Of a DNA stretch of 24,774 nt, positions 15,000 through 23,432 are shown one piece after another. Position 1 is the first letter of the stretch; the number at the start of each line of letters is the position of its first letter. The notes under the pieces were generated by a model. It saw only the letters and a program-made list of their open reading frames with translations. It was not told the origin of the DNA and did no database searches. The stretch is from assembly GCA_047623825.1 (NCBI GenBank), contig JBLHOS010000045.1:1-24774 (forward strand), read 5' to 3'. The position numbers and the translations under genes are program-made. The stretch is from JBLHOS01 sp047623825 (GTDB lineage Bacteria; Pseudomonadota; Alphaproteobacteria; Rhodobacterales; Rhodobacteraceae).

Positions 15000-16118
15000 A
15001 TGGGATTTCTGGATATCAAGAACGCGACCAAGGCGTACGGTGCCGTTAAGGTTCTGCATGAGGTCGACATTTCAGTCCAAGAGGGCGAATTTCTGGTTCT
15101 TGTCGGCCCGTCTGGCTGCGGCAAGTCAACCTTGCTGAACATGATTGCTGGGCTTGAAGATATCACCAGCGGTGAGATCCGGATCAAGGATCAGACGATG
15201 AACGGGGTGCATCCGTCGAAGCGCAATATCGCGATGGTGTTCCAAAGTTACGCACTTTATCCAAATATGACTGTGGGCCAAAATATTACCTTCGGTCTGG
15301 AGATGCACGGTGTCCCCAAGCCTGAGCGTGAAAAGGCGTTGGTCGACGTCGCCAAGCTGCTGCAGATCGAGCCGTTGTTGAAACGCAAGCCCGGTCAGTT
15401 GTCGGGTGGACAACGCCAGCGGGTTGCTATGGGTCGGGCATTGGTGCGCAACCCTGATGTGTTTTTGTTTGATGAGCCGCTGTCAAATCTTGATGCGAAA
15501 CTGCGCGTCGATATGCGGACTGAGCTTAAGAAACTGCATCAAAAGCTGGGTACGACGATTGTCTATGTGACCCATGACCAGATTGAGGCGATGACATTGT
15601 CAACCCGGATCGCCGTGATGAATGGCGGATATGTCCAGCAACTCGGCACCCCCAAGCAGATCTACGATACACCGGCAAACCTGTTTGTCGCGACCTTCAT
15701 GGGGTCGCCCTCCATGAACCTGTTGCAGGTTAAAGTGCGGGTTGATGACAATGCAGTCTATGCAATCACAAGTCAGGGTTCCGATGCCGTCCCGTTGGAG
15801 CTGGCGTTTGCTAATCCAAGTCCTGCACTCATGGCGTATGATGGGCAAACGATCACACTTGGCATCCGGCCCGAGGCGATTACTGATCCTGATGGCGCGG
15901 ATCGTGGCTCTCGCCATATAGAGACAGTCAACACATTGGTTCAGGTGATAGAACCCGCGGGGTCTGACACCTTTGTCAGCTGCACACTTGGCGGTAAGGA
16001 ATGCATCGCGCGGATGCGAGCAGATGCAGATGTGCAGCCGGGGCAAAAGGTCGATTTTGCGATCAATATGGAAAAAGCTGTATCGTTCGATCCCAAGACC
16101 GAAGACCGGATAATCTAA
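15000..16118 (+). CDS. Sugar ABC transporter ATP-binding protein (MalK/UgpC/GtsD type)
   Basis: A 372-residue ATPase that powers the importer. All nucleotide-binding motifs are intact: Walker A GPSGCGKST (36-44), Q-loop Gln82 (VFQSYALYPNMTV), signature LSGGQRQRVAMGRAL (134-148), Walker B VFLFDEP (154-160), D-loop SNLDAKLR and switch His192 (YVTHDQIEAM). The C-terminal third (from about 235) is the OB/TOBE regulatory domain of the MalK family, including TLGIRPEAI. Length is normal for the CUT1 group. The TAA overlaps the ATG of the GMC oxidoreductase (TAATG), linking transport directly to the first oxidation genes. Confidence 0.95.
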   Translation: MGFLDIKNATKAYGAVKVLHEVDISVQEGEFLVLVGPSGCGKSTLLNMIAGLEDITSGEIRIKDQTMNGVHPSKRNIAMVFQSYALYPNMTVGQNITFGLEMHGVPKPEREKALVDVAKLLQIEPLLKRKPGQLSGGQRQRVAMGRALVRNPDVFLFDEPLSNLDAKLRVDMRTELKKLHQKLGTTIVYVTHDQIEAMTLSTRIAVMNGGYVQQLGTPKQIYDTPANLFVATFMGSPSMNLLQVKVRVDDNAVYAITSQGSDAVPLELAFANPSPALMAYDGQTITLGIRPEAITDPDGADRGSRHIETVNTLVQVIEPAGSDTFVSCTLGGKECIARMRADADVQPGQKVDFAINMEKAVSFDPKTEDRII

Positions 16119-17620
16119 TGTCGGCTGGGCCTGATATCGTGATCATCGGATCAGGCATGGGCGGGGCGACGCTGGCGGCGGGTCTCGCCCCCAGTGGCGC
16201 GCGCATCGTCATTTTGGAACGGGGGCAGCATTTACAGGCCTCTGACCAGACCCGCAGCGGCAAGGCGATTTTTGGCGATGGCGTCTTTCGCCCTAATGAG
16301 CAGTGGCTGACCCCCAACGGCGCTGCGTTCAATCCAGGCAATTTCTACTATGTCGGCGGCAATTCAAAATTCTACGGCGCCGTCTTGATCCGCTACCGCG
16401 CTGAGGATTTTTCCCATCAACAGCATTTGGGCGGCATCTCCCCGGCATGGCCAATTACCTATGCGGAATTTGAGCCGTGGTATCAGGCGGCTGAGCAGAT
16501 GTATCAGGTGCGCGGGACGTTGGATGAAGATCCGACAGAGCCGGTCCATAGCGGCACATATCCCTATCCACCGGTCCCCGATGAGGCCCCGATTGCTGAT
16601 ATCCGCCACCGGCTTGCCCAACTCGGCTTGACGCCATCATCCTTACCACTTGGCGTTGATATCGCCGCGTGGGCCGCCGCTGGTAATACCAATTGGGATG
16701 GATTTCCCGGCACGGACCCAGCCAAAAAAGATGCTGAAAGCGTCGGGTTGGCGCACGCGCTGTCGTTCGCCAATGTCCGTTTGATCACAGGGGCTGAGGT
16801 GCAAAGACTACAGACCGACGTGGCCAACCGGATCACACGTATTGATTTCCGCCAGAATGGTGAATTGCAGTATTTGTCGCCAAAACTGGTCGTGCTTTCT
16901 GCGGGCGCGGTGAATTCGGCGGCCCTGCTGTTGCGCTCTGCCAATGACAATAATCCGGGCGGACTGGCCAACAGTTCGGATAAGTTGGGCCGGAGATTTA
17001 TGAACCACAATTGCAGCGCCGTGATGGCCTTGCATCCGTTGCGAAAGAACCCGGCGATCTATCAAAAGACGCTGCAATTCAATAATTTCTATCTGTCTGG
17101 TGGGCCGGGCGATGCGCCGCTTGGCAATGTGCAGCTGTTGGGCAAGATCACCGCTGAGATCTTGGCGACGCAGGTCAATCTACCCGGCCCAGTGACGCGT
17201 TGGATCGCGGCGCGCAGTTTTGATTGGTACGCGATGAGCGAGGATCTGCCATCTGACGACAGCCGCGTGTCATTGCGTGGCGACCAGATCGTGCTCGATT
17301 GGAAACGCTCAAACTGGCAGGCACATGAAGCGTTGGTGACCAAGCTAAAGTCGTTGTTGCGGCGCGCGGGCTGCCCCATCGTGATGTCGCGTGCGTTCGA
17401 CAGAAAAACGCCCTCACATCAATGTGGCACGGCCGTTTTTGGGAACGATCCAAACGCCACTGTTCTGGATCTCTTTTGCCGGTCGCATGATCATGAAAAT
17501 TTGTTTGTGGTCGATGCCAGCTTCTTGCCGACCTCAGCCGCAGTTAATCCGGCACTGACTATTGCAGCGCAGGCATTGCGCGTTGCGGACTACATCAAGC
17601 ACAAGGATTTGATCGCATGA
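16118..17620 (+). CDS. GMC-family FAD-dependent sugar oxidoreductase (first copy)
   Basis: A 500-residue flavoenzyme. The FAD-binding dinucleotide fold is IVIIGSGMGGATLAAGL (glycines 11, 13, 16) with Glu34 at the end of strand two. NFYYVGGNSKFYGAVLIRYR is the flavin-attaching loop of the glucose/pyranose oxidase side of the family. The C-terminal catalytic pair is His434 (TPSHQCGTAVFG) and Asn477 (AAVNPALTIAAQAL). This version resembles pyranose 2-oxidase, gluconate 2-dehydrogenase and sugar-3-oxidase relatives more than choline dehydrogenase. The ATG overlaps the ATPase stop by one base (TAATG), which decides the start over longer in-frame options. There is no Tat or Sec signal, so it is probably cytoplasmic, and no small subunit or cytochrome partner lies nearby. 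It may oxidise a ring hydroxyl of the imported sugar. Confidence 0.85.
   Translation: MSAGPDIVIIGSGMGGATLAAGLAPSGARIVILERGQHLQASDQTRSGKAIFGDGVFRPNEQWLTPNGAAFNPGNFYYVGGNSKFYGAVLIRYRAEDFSHQQHLGGISPAWPITYAEFEPWYQAAEQMYQVRGTLDEDPTEPVHSGTYPYPPVPDEAPIADIRHRLAQLGLTPSSLPLGVDIAAWAAAGNTNWDGFPGTDPAKKDAESVGLAHALSFANVRLITGAEVQRLQTDVANRITRIDFRQNGELQYLSPKLVVLSAGAVNSAALLLRSANDNNPGGLANSSDKLGRRFMNHNCSAVMALHPLRKNPAIYQKTLQFNNFYLSGGPGDAPLGNVQLLGKITAEILATQVNLPGPVTRWIAARSFDWYAMSEDLPSDDSRVSLRGDQIVLDWKRSNWQAHEALVTKLKSLLRRAGCPIVMSRAFDRKTPSHQCGTAVFGNDPNATVLDLFCRSHDHENLFVVDASFLPTSAAVNPALTIAAQALRVADYIKHKDLIA
17442..17454. promoter_or_regulatory. Intragenic copy of the LacI-type operator core
   Basis: GGAACGATCCAAA is identical over 13 bases to part of operator 1 (6885-6897). 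It sits inside the first GMC gene, encoding part of GNDPN. An exact 13-base match is not expected by chance in a window of this size, but the outer half-site T is replaced by G, and coding constraint could produce it. LacI-family repressors are known to use auxiliary operators inside genes. Confidence 0.25.
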
Positions 17621-18369
17621 GCAGTGTTGCAGTGATCACTGGTGGACAGCGTGGCATCGGACTGGGCATCGCACAGGTGCTGGTGGATGCCGGGTTCACC
17701 GTAGCTTTAATCTCTAACGCTGATCAGCAAGAGGTGGATGCAGCGATCGAAGTTTTGGGTGATGGCGCTCGGTTCTATGCCCATGATCTGCAGAGCATCG
17801 GAGCAATTCCAGCCCTTGTGCAGCGGATAGAGGGCGATCTGGGCCCGATTAACACGCTTGTCTCAAATGCAGGTGTCCCGGCGGCGTCGCGCGGCGATAT
17901 GTTGGATGTTCCCGAGGCCAGTTTTGACCGGGTCATGGACATCAACCTCAAAGGGGGGTTTTTTCTGGCGCAAGCTGTTGCCAGACGCATGTTGCTCAAT
18001 CCAGCCAAAGGCTACCGATCTTTGATCTTCGTGACCTCGGTCAGTGCCCAAATGGCATCGATTGAGCGGGCGGAATACTGCATGTCCAAGGCGGGTGCTT
18101 CGATGATGTCTCAGCTGTTTGCAGTCCGGCTGGCGGCCGATGGTATCGGGGTGTTTGAACTGCAACCGGGCATTATTGCCACGGGCATGACTGCCGGCGT
18201 TCAAGATAAATACACCGACCTGATTGCGGATGGTTTGGTGCCTGCCCGGCGTTGGGGGCAGCCAGCTGATATTGGTCAAATTGTTCTGCCGCTGGTTCAG
18301 GGTCAAATGGCTTTCGCGACGGGCGCTGTGATCCCGGTCGATGGCGGCTTGTCCATTCCACGGCTTTAA
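17617..18369 (+). CDS. Short-chain dehydrogenase/reductase (FabG-like SDR)
   Basis: A 250-residue classical SDR. The cofactor motif is TGGQRGIGLGIA (Gly9, Gly13, Gly15), and NAG is at 84-86. The active site is Asn110, Ser141 (VTSVSAQMASIE), Tyr154 and Lys158 (YCMSK). The end, GAVIPVDGGLSIPRL, is the normal SDR finish. Sugar-locus SDRs annotated as 3-ketoacyl-ACP reductase often interconvert sugar alcohols, keto-sugars or sugar lactones. It overlaps the stop of the first GMC gene (ATGA) and lies between two flavin oxidoreductases, so it may reduce or further oxidise their keto product. The substrate is unknown. Confidence 0.92.
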   Translation: MSSVAVITGGQRGIGLGIAQVLVDAGFTVALISNADQQEVDAAIEVLGDGARFYAHDLQSIGAIPALVQRIEGDLGPINTLVSNAGVPAASRGDMLDVPEASFDRVMDINLKGGFFLAQAVARRMLLNPAKGYRSLIFVTSVSAQMASIERAEYCMSKAGASMMSQLFAVRLAADGIGVFELQPGIIATGMTAGVQDKYTDLIADGLVPARRWGQPADIGQIVLPLVQGQMAFATGAVIPVDGGLSIPRL

Positions 18370-18378
18370 GGGTCTGAT

Positions 18379-19974
18379 ATGACGAATAGTTTCGATTTCA
18401 TAATTGTTGGTGGCGGCTCTGCTGGGTGTGTCTTGGCCGCCCGATTGTCGGAGGATCCGGGCACACGCGTTTTGCTGCTTGAGGCTGGCGGCCGCGACTG
18501 GCATCCGTTCTACAAGATGCCCGCAGGCTTTGCCAAGATGACTAAGGGTATCGGCAGCTGGGGCTGGAATACGGTCCCACAAAAGCACATGAATGATATG
18601 GTCATTCGCTACACGCAGGCCAAGGTGATTGGCGGTGGTTCTACCGTCAACGCGCAGATCTACACACGTGGCAACGCGCTTGATTATGACGAATGGCGCC
18701 AAATGGGCTGCGACGGTTGGTCTTATGCTGATGTCTTGCCGTATTTTCGAAAAGCCGAGGACAACGACACATATGACAACGAATATCATGGGCAAGGTGG
18801 CCCGATGGGTGTGTCGCAACCCAGTGCCCCCTTGCCGATCTGTAACGCCTATTTTGCCGCCGCTGCCCAGCTGGGTATTCCACGCAACCATGACATGGCC
18901 GGTGAGGCCCAAGATGGGGTCGGGTTCTATCAACTGACACAACGCAATGTGCGTCGCTCCTCCACGTCGGTGGCCTATCTTAACCCTGCACGGGGCAGAC
19001 CAAACCTGACTGTTCGGACCGATGCGATGGTCAAGCGCATCATTGTGCAAAACGGTCGTGCTGTTGGTGTGGCTATCGAGGGGCGCCGCGGCGCAGAGAC
19101 AGTTTATGCATCGGCTGAGGTTTTGCTATCGTCGGGCGCCATAGGGTCACCTAGGTTGTTGATGTTGTCAGGGATCGGGCCTGCGGACCATTTGCGCGAT
19201 GTTGGCGTCGATGTTGTTTTTGATCAACCAGAGGTCGGTTCAAACTTTCAAGACCATCTCGATTTGTTCACCATCTCAGAATGCACTGGCGATCATACCT
19301 ACGACAAATACGCCAAACCGCATTGGTCGGTCGTGGCCGGCCTGCAATATCTGCTAAACAAAAGTGGCCCTGTAGCGTCCAGCTTGTTTGAGACCGGCGG
19401 GTTTTGGTATGCCGACGAAAATGCGCGGTCACCAGATATACAGTTCCACCTTGGTCTTGGTTCCGGAATAGAAGCGGGCGTTAGCAAGATGGCTCATGCC
19501 GGTGTCACCCTGAACTCAGCGTATCTGCGCCCAAGGTCGCGCGGCACAATCCGTCTGGCCAGCAATGACCCAGCTGCGGCCCCACTGATAGATCCGAACT
19601 ATTGGGCGGATCCCTATGATCGAGAGATGTCGATTAAGGGGTTGAAAATGGCGCAGGAAATCATGCGTCAAGATGCGCTAAAGCCGTTTGTGATGGCCGA
19701 GCGGTTGCCGGGTCCGAATGTGCGGACCGATCAGGATTATTTTGAATTTGCTTGCGCGCATGCCAAAACTGACCACCACCCGTCGGGCACTTGCCGAATG
19801 GGGGCAGACAGTGCGGCAGTTCTAGATACGGCCTTGCGGTTTCGTGGGATTGACGGGCTGCGCGTCATCGATGCCTCGATCATGCCCCGCCTTGTGTCGT
19901 CAAACACTAATGCGCCGACCATCATGATTGCCGAAAAAGCCGCCGATATGATCCGCGCTGAACACGGGATCTGA
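18379..19974 (+). CDS. GMC-family oxidoreductase, choline-dehydrogenase-like (second copy)
   Basis: A 531-residue FAD enzyme of the GMC family, much closer to choline/alcohol dehydrogenases than the first copy. FAD motif: FIIVGGGSAGCVLAARL (glycines 11-13 and 16) and LLLEAGG. The GMC signature loop is GGGSTVNAQIYTRGNALDYD, where choline dehydrogenase has SSSINGMVYIRG. The second signature is SSGAIGSPRLLMLSGIGP. Catalytic residues are His467 (DHHPSGTCRMG) and Asn511 (SSNTNAPTIMIAEKAADMI). There is no signal peptide. It starts nine bases after the SDR stop and ends three bases before the DUF993 gene. It probably oxidises an alcohol group of a sugar or polyol; the electron acceptor (O2 or a quinone) cannot be told from sequence. 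Confidence 0.93.
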   Translation: MTNSFDFIIVGGGSAGCVLAARLSEDPGTRVLLLEAGGRDWHPFYKMPAGFAKMTKGIGSWGWNTVPQKHMNDMVIRYTQAKVIGGGSTVNAQIYTRGNALDYDEWRQMGCDGWSYADVLPYFRKAEDNDTYDNEYHGQGGPMGVSQPSAPLPICNAYFAAAAQLGIPRNHDMAGEAQDGVGFYQLTQRNVRRSSTSVAYLNPARGRPNLTVRTDAMVKRIIVQNGRAVGVAIEGRRGAETVYASAEVLLSSGAIGSPRLLMLSGIGPADHLRDVGVDVVFDQPEVGSNFQDHLDLFTISECTGDHTYDKYAKPHWSVVAGLQYLLNKSGPVASSLFETGGFWYADENARSPDIQFHLGLGSGIEAGVSKMAHAGVTLNSAYLRPRSRGTIRLASNDPAAAPLIDPNYWADPYDREMSIKGLKMAQEIMRQDALKPFVMAERLPGPNVRTDQDYFEFACAHAKTDHHPSGTCRMGADSAAVLDTALRFRGIDGLRVIDASIMPRLVSSNTNAPTIMIAEKAADMIRAEHGI

Positions 19975-19977
19975 ACC

Positions 19978-21144
19978 ATGTTGCTGCCCACATCTGACAG
20001 ACAATTGCAAAGCTATCGGCTCATTGGCAATCCTCTGGTCCCGCGCGCGCCGCGATTGACCTTTGATCGAACGGCGTTTGCCGCGGCGCATATCGTCTCT
20101 GACCCGGTGGCGGAGCGTGATCCATGGGTCGGTCGCCCGGCGGTTGATTGGGACAATACGCTTAGGTTTCGCCACTCTCTTTGGGATCAGGGGTTGGGAT
20201 TGGCCGAGGCGATGGATACCGCGCAACGCGGCATGGGCGTTGACTGGCTAACTGCCAAGGAGTTGATTGAGCGCACAATGCTTGAGGCCAAGGCCCATCC
20301 GCTGAAACCACGTGTGGCCTGTGGTGCGGGCACAGATCACGTCGACCTTGATCAGCTAACTTCAGAGGACGCGCTGGTCGGCGCCTATAGTCACCAGATG
20401 GAGGCGATTGAGGCCGCGGGCGGGCAGGTCATCTTAATGGCCAGTCGCGCAATGGTCGCCGCCGGGCAAGGCCCAGATTTCTATGCCCGCGTCTATGGTC
20501 GATTGATCGCGCAGGCCAAGGATCCGGTGATCCTGCACTGGCTGGGCGACATGTTCGACGCAAAACTCAAAGGCTACTGGGGCCACGACGATCTGGATTT
20601 GGCAAGCGACGCTGTGCTGTCGATCATTCAAGATCATTCGGCCAAGATCGATGGTATCAAGATCTCCTTGCTGGAACAGCGCCGCGAAGAGGTGTTTCGC
20701 GCGCGATTGCCCGACGGTGTTCGCCTCTATACTGGCGACGATTTTAACTATGCGCCCCTGATTGAGGGGGACGGCACGCATCATTCCCACGCGCTGTTGG
20801 GGATATTTGCAGCAATCGCGCCCGCCGCGGCCCAAGCATTGGAGGCCTTGGCCGAAGGCGACAGCACCACCTATCACGCGCTCTTGGCACCCACCGTGCC
20901 GCTAAGTCGCGAGATCTTTCGCGCACCTACCCAGTTCTACAAGGCTGGGATCGCCTTTCTTGCGTGGCTTAATGGCACGCAAAGTCATTTCATCATGCCT
21001 GCAGGCTTTCAATCCGCACGCGATATCACGCATTATGCAAACCTATTTCGGCTGGCAGATCAGGCGCGACTTTTGGCGCTGCCTGAACTGGCCGAGGAGC
21101 GGATGGGCCTGTTGCTGCGTCTGCATGGAATTGGCCCAGAATAG
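19978..21144 (+). CDS. DUF993 protein, dihydrodipicolinate-synthase-like putative aldolase
   Basis: A 388-residue member of the DUF993 family, which belongs with the dihydrodipicolinate synthase/N-acetylneuraminate lyase (class I aldolase) TIM barrels. The family's typical blocks are AAAHIVSDPVAERDPWVG, VDWDNTLRFRHSLWDQGLG and AEAMDTAQRGMGVDW. The likely Schiff-base lysine is Lys228 in IDGIKISLLE, the place of GIKE/D in the parent family. It is followed by LYTGDDFNY and the helix LGIFAAIAPAAAQAL, also as in that family. It should cleave or form a 2-keto acid (pyruvate- or hydroxypyruvate-type) adduct. Its neighbours are two sugar oxidases upstream and a glycerate 2-kinase downstream, suggesting cleavage of an oxidised sugar acid into C3 units. 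No member of this family has a function I can name with certainty. Confidence 0.8.
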   Translation: MLLPTSDRQLQSYRLIGNPLVPRAPRLTFDRTAFAAAHIVSDPVAERDPWVGRPAVDWDNTLRFRHSLWDQGLGLAEAMDTAQRGMGVDWLTAKELIERTMLEAKAHPLKPRVACGAGTDHVDLDQLTSEDALVGAYSHQMEAIEAAGGQVILMASRAMVAAGQGPDFYARVYGRLIAQAKDPVILHWLGDMFDAKLKGYWGHDDLDLASDAVLSIIQDHSAKIDGIKISLLEQRREEVFRARLPDGVRLYTGDDFNYAPLIEGDGTHHSHALLGIFAAIAPAAAQALEALAEGDSTTYHALLAPTVPLSREIFRAPTQFYKAGIAFLAWLNGTQSHFIMPAGFQSARDITHYANLFRLADQARLLALPELAEERMGLLLRLHGIGPE

Positions 21145-22164
21145 ATGCAGAAGAAACGTCCAACCATCAAAGACGTGGCCTTTTATGCCGGGGTTTCAAA
21201 ATCCACGGTCTCGCTGGTGTTGCAATCCTCACCTTTGGTCAAGGATGAGACACGTAAGACTGTGCAAGAGGCGATGGGAGCGTTGAATTTTGTGCGTAAT
21301 CGGGCGGCGGCGACCTTACGGGGGTCAGCCTCCGGTTTGATTGGTTTGGTGATCAATGATCTGCGCAACCCGTTCTTTACCGAATTCGCCACCAGCGCCC
21401 AAATGGCGCTGTCAGCGCGCGGATACGTGACCGTGATCGCCAACAGCAACGAAGACGCGGCGCTGCAAGAACAAGTCATTGCCTCAATCCTTGAACACGA
21501 TGTCTCAGCCTTATTGATCTCACCCAGCTACGGTGACAGCGCACAGGCGGTACATGCGATGACGCGCGACGATGTGCCGGTCTTGCAGGTTTTGCGCAAG
21601 TTGGATGGCGCGGATGAGGCGTTTCCATTTCTGTCGCTGGATTATGAGGCGGGTGGGCGCTTGGCGGTCCAGCATCTGCTGGATCAAGGCGTGACCGAGA
21701 TCGCCTTTGTCGGGGGGCAGGAGGGTCGCCAGATCACGCAAGAACGGATGGCGGGTTATTTGGATCTGATGGCTAGCCACGGGCTGAAGACCCATATTTT
21801 TGCCGGCCGTCCGACGCGGGCCTTTGGCCGTGGCACCGCCCTAGAGATCCGTCGAACACACCCGGAAATTCAGGCAACACTGTGCTTCAATGACCTTGTC
21901 GCGCTAGGCATGGCTGCAGGATTTGCACAGGCCCAAGTCACTGTTGGACGCGATATCCTTTTGGTCGGGTTCGACGATATTGAGGAATGCGCATTGGTCT
22001 ATCCTCAACTTAGCTCTGTCCGCTGCGATATTGAAAGCTTTGGACGCCTTAGCGCCAAGATGCTGATCGATTGGCTGGAAACTGGCGTTCGGCCGGATGC
22101 GCCCAGCCGAGTACCGGTTGAGCTGATAATTCGCCAATCTAGCCAACTGGACCCATCCAAATGA
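21145..22164 (+). CDS. LacI-family transcriptional regulator
   Basis: A 339-residue regulator. The N-terminal LacI helix-turn-helix is PTIKDVAFYAGVSKSTVSLV (about 5-24), followed by the hinge region ending RNRAAATLRGSASG. The rest is a periplasmic-binding-protein-like effector domain (GLVINDLRNPFFTEFATSAQ; LLVGFDDIEECALVYPQLSS), typical of sugar sensors. Its ATG directly abuts the stop of the DUF993 gene (TAG then ATG), and its own stop overlaps the glycerate kinase start (ATGA), so it is transcribed with the genes it likely controls, giving feedback. The two TGGAACG(A/G)TCCA palindromes before the operon are its best candidate operators. The effector is probably the imported sugar or a derivative. 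Confidence 0.92.
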   Translation: MQKKRPTIKDVAFYAGVSKSTVSLVLQSSPLVKDETRKTVQEAMGALNFVRNRAAATLRGSASGLIGLVINDLRNPFFTEFATSAQMALSARGYVTVIANSNEDAALQEQVIASILEHDVSALLISPSYGDSAQAVHAMTRDDVPVLQVLRKLDGADEAFPFLSLDYEAGGRLAVQHLLDQGVTEIAFVGGQEGRQITQERMAGYLDLMASHGLKTHIFAGRPTRAFGRGTALEIRRTHPEIQATLCFNDLVALGMAAGFAQAQVTVGRDILLVGFDDIEECALVYPQLSSVRCDIESFGRLSAKMLIDWLETGVRPDAPSRVPVELIIRQSSQLDPSK

Positions 22165-23420
22165 TTGTGGATCCTGAGGCGTTTTTGCGTGACCTATTTG
22201 TCGTTGCTGTTGCCGCCGCTGACCCGATGATCACCGTTCCCAAAGCACTACCACTCAAACCAGTCGGTCGCGTCGTCGTGATTGGCGCGGGCAAGGCGTC
22301 GGCGCGTATGGCCGAGGCGGTTGAGGCCAGTTGGGGGCCATGTGAAGGCTACGTTATCACGCGCTACGGATATGAAAGACCATGCCAAGGCATTGAAATT
22401 ATTCAAGCAGCACATCCAGTACCTGACGCTGTGGGTGCGGCGGCGACGCAACATTTGCTGGATCTGGTCGGCCCACTAGGGGCGGATGATTTTGTGTTGG
22501 CCTTGATTTCGGGCGGTGGATCGGCACTGTTAACGGCCCCTGCAGGCCAGATCAGTTTGGCTGAGCTTCAGGCCTTGAACAGTGATCTTTTGGCGTCTGG
22601 AGCCACGATCGATCAGATGAATATCGTTCGCAAACATGTCAGCCGGATAAAGGGCGGGCAGCTGGCTGCGGCCGTCTATCCGGCGCAGATGTTGGCCCTG
22701 ATGATCTCAGATGTGCCGGGTGACGATCCCGCGTTCATCGCCTCAGGCCCGACCGTCGGCGATCGCTCAACACTGCAAGATGCCCGTGCCGTTCTGGATC
22801 ATTTCGCGATCTCAGTAGCACCGTCAATCAGTGCTGTTTTGCACGGCCAAAGTGGCGTGTTGAAACCAGATGATCCACGCCTCGCCAAGACGCAAAACCG
22901 GGTAATCTCGGCCCCATCACACTCTTTAGCAGCCGCCGCTGAAAAGGCCGCACAGTACGGCATCCGTGTTCAGATCTTGGGTGATGCGCTGGAGGGTGAG
23001 GCGCGCGACTTAGCGAAAGATCAAGTAGCGCAAGCGCTGGCATTGCAAAAAGGCATGTCACCGGGAGACCCGCCCATTTTACTGCTCTCAGGTGGTGAAT
23101 GCACGGTGTCTGGCCAGGGCATTGGTGTTGGTGGGCCCAATGCGGAATTCACGTTGGCGGCGGCCATCGCCTTACAAGGTCAACCTGGGATCACGGTCCT
23201 TGCCTGTGATACGGACGGTGTTGACGGTGCGGCTGAGGTCGCTGGTGCCATTGCGACGCACCAGACCTTGGCGCGGGCGAAATCTGCCGGTGTGGATCCC
23301 CATTCGGCGCTGGCAGCCCACGACAGCCATGGATTTTTTGCGCGCGTTGATCAACAGGTCGTCACTGGGCCGACCCTGACCAACGTGAACGATTTTCGAG
23401 CAATCCTCATTGAACCCTAG
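22161..23420 (+). CDS. ttuD: Glycerate 2-kinase (GckA/TtuD type, MOFRL family)
   Basis: A 419-residue kinase of the DUF4147/MOFRL family that phosphorylates D-glycerate with ATP to 2-phosphoglycerate, linking glycerate to lower glycolysis. Characteristic segments are VVVIGAGKASARMAEAVE near the start, LALISGGGSALLTAPAG, NIVRKHVSRIKGGQLA, MISDVPGDDPAFIASGPTVG, and the C-terminal MOFRL part LLSGGECTVSGQGIGVGGPN followed by ACDTDGVDGAAEVAGA. The length is normal. Its start overlaps the LacI stop (ATGA). Its presence shows that the pathway probably yields glycerate, or tartronate semialdehyde/hydroxypyruvate reduced to it. Some relatives also accept hydroxypyruvate. Confidence 0.92.
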   Translation: MIVDPEAFLRDLFVVAVAAADPMITVPKALPLKPVGRVVVIGAGKASARMAEAVEASWGPCEGYVITRYGYERPCQGIEIIQAAHPVPDAVGAAATQHLLDLVGPLGADDFVLALISGGGSALLTAPAGQISLAELQALNSDLLASGATIDQMNIVRKHVSRIKGGQLAAAVYPAQMLALMISDVPGDDPAFIASGPTVGDRSTLQDARAVLDHFAISVAPSISAVLHGQSGVLKPDDPRLAKTQNRVISAPSHSLAAAAEKAAQYGIRVQILGDALEGEARDLAKDQVAQALALQKGMSPGDPPILLLSGGECTVSGQGIGVGGPNAEFTLAAAIALQGQPGITVLACDTDGVDGAAEVAGAIATHQTLARAKSAGVDPHSALAAHDSHGFFARVDQQVVTGPTLTNVNDFRAILIEP

Positions 23421-23432
23421 GAGCGGTAGGTC

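Noticed and set aside
16001..16117. Upstream extension of the first GMC oxidoreductase
   Set aside because: The extra 39 residues overlap the ATPase C-terminus in another frame and do not resemble a signal peptide. The TAATG start at 16118 puts the FAD motif at its normal place.
17863..19050. A 395-codon open frame on the minus strand
   Set aside because: It lies opposite the SDR and second GMC genes, whose motifs are intact. Its translation shows no recognisable domain and looks like a shadow of strongly coding sequence.
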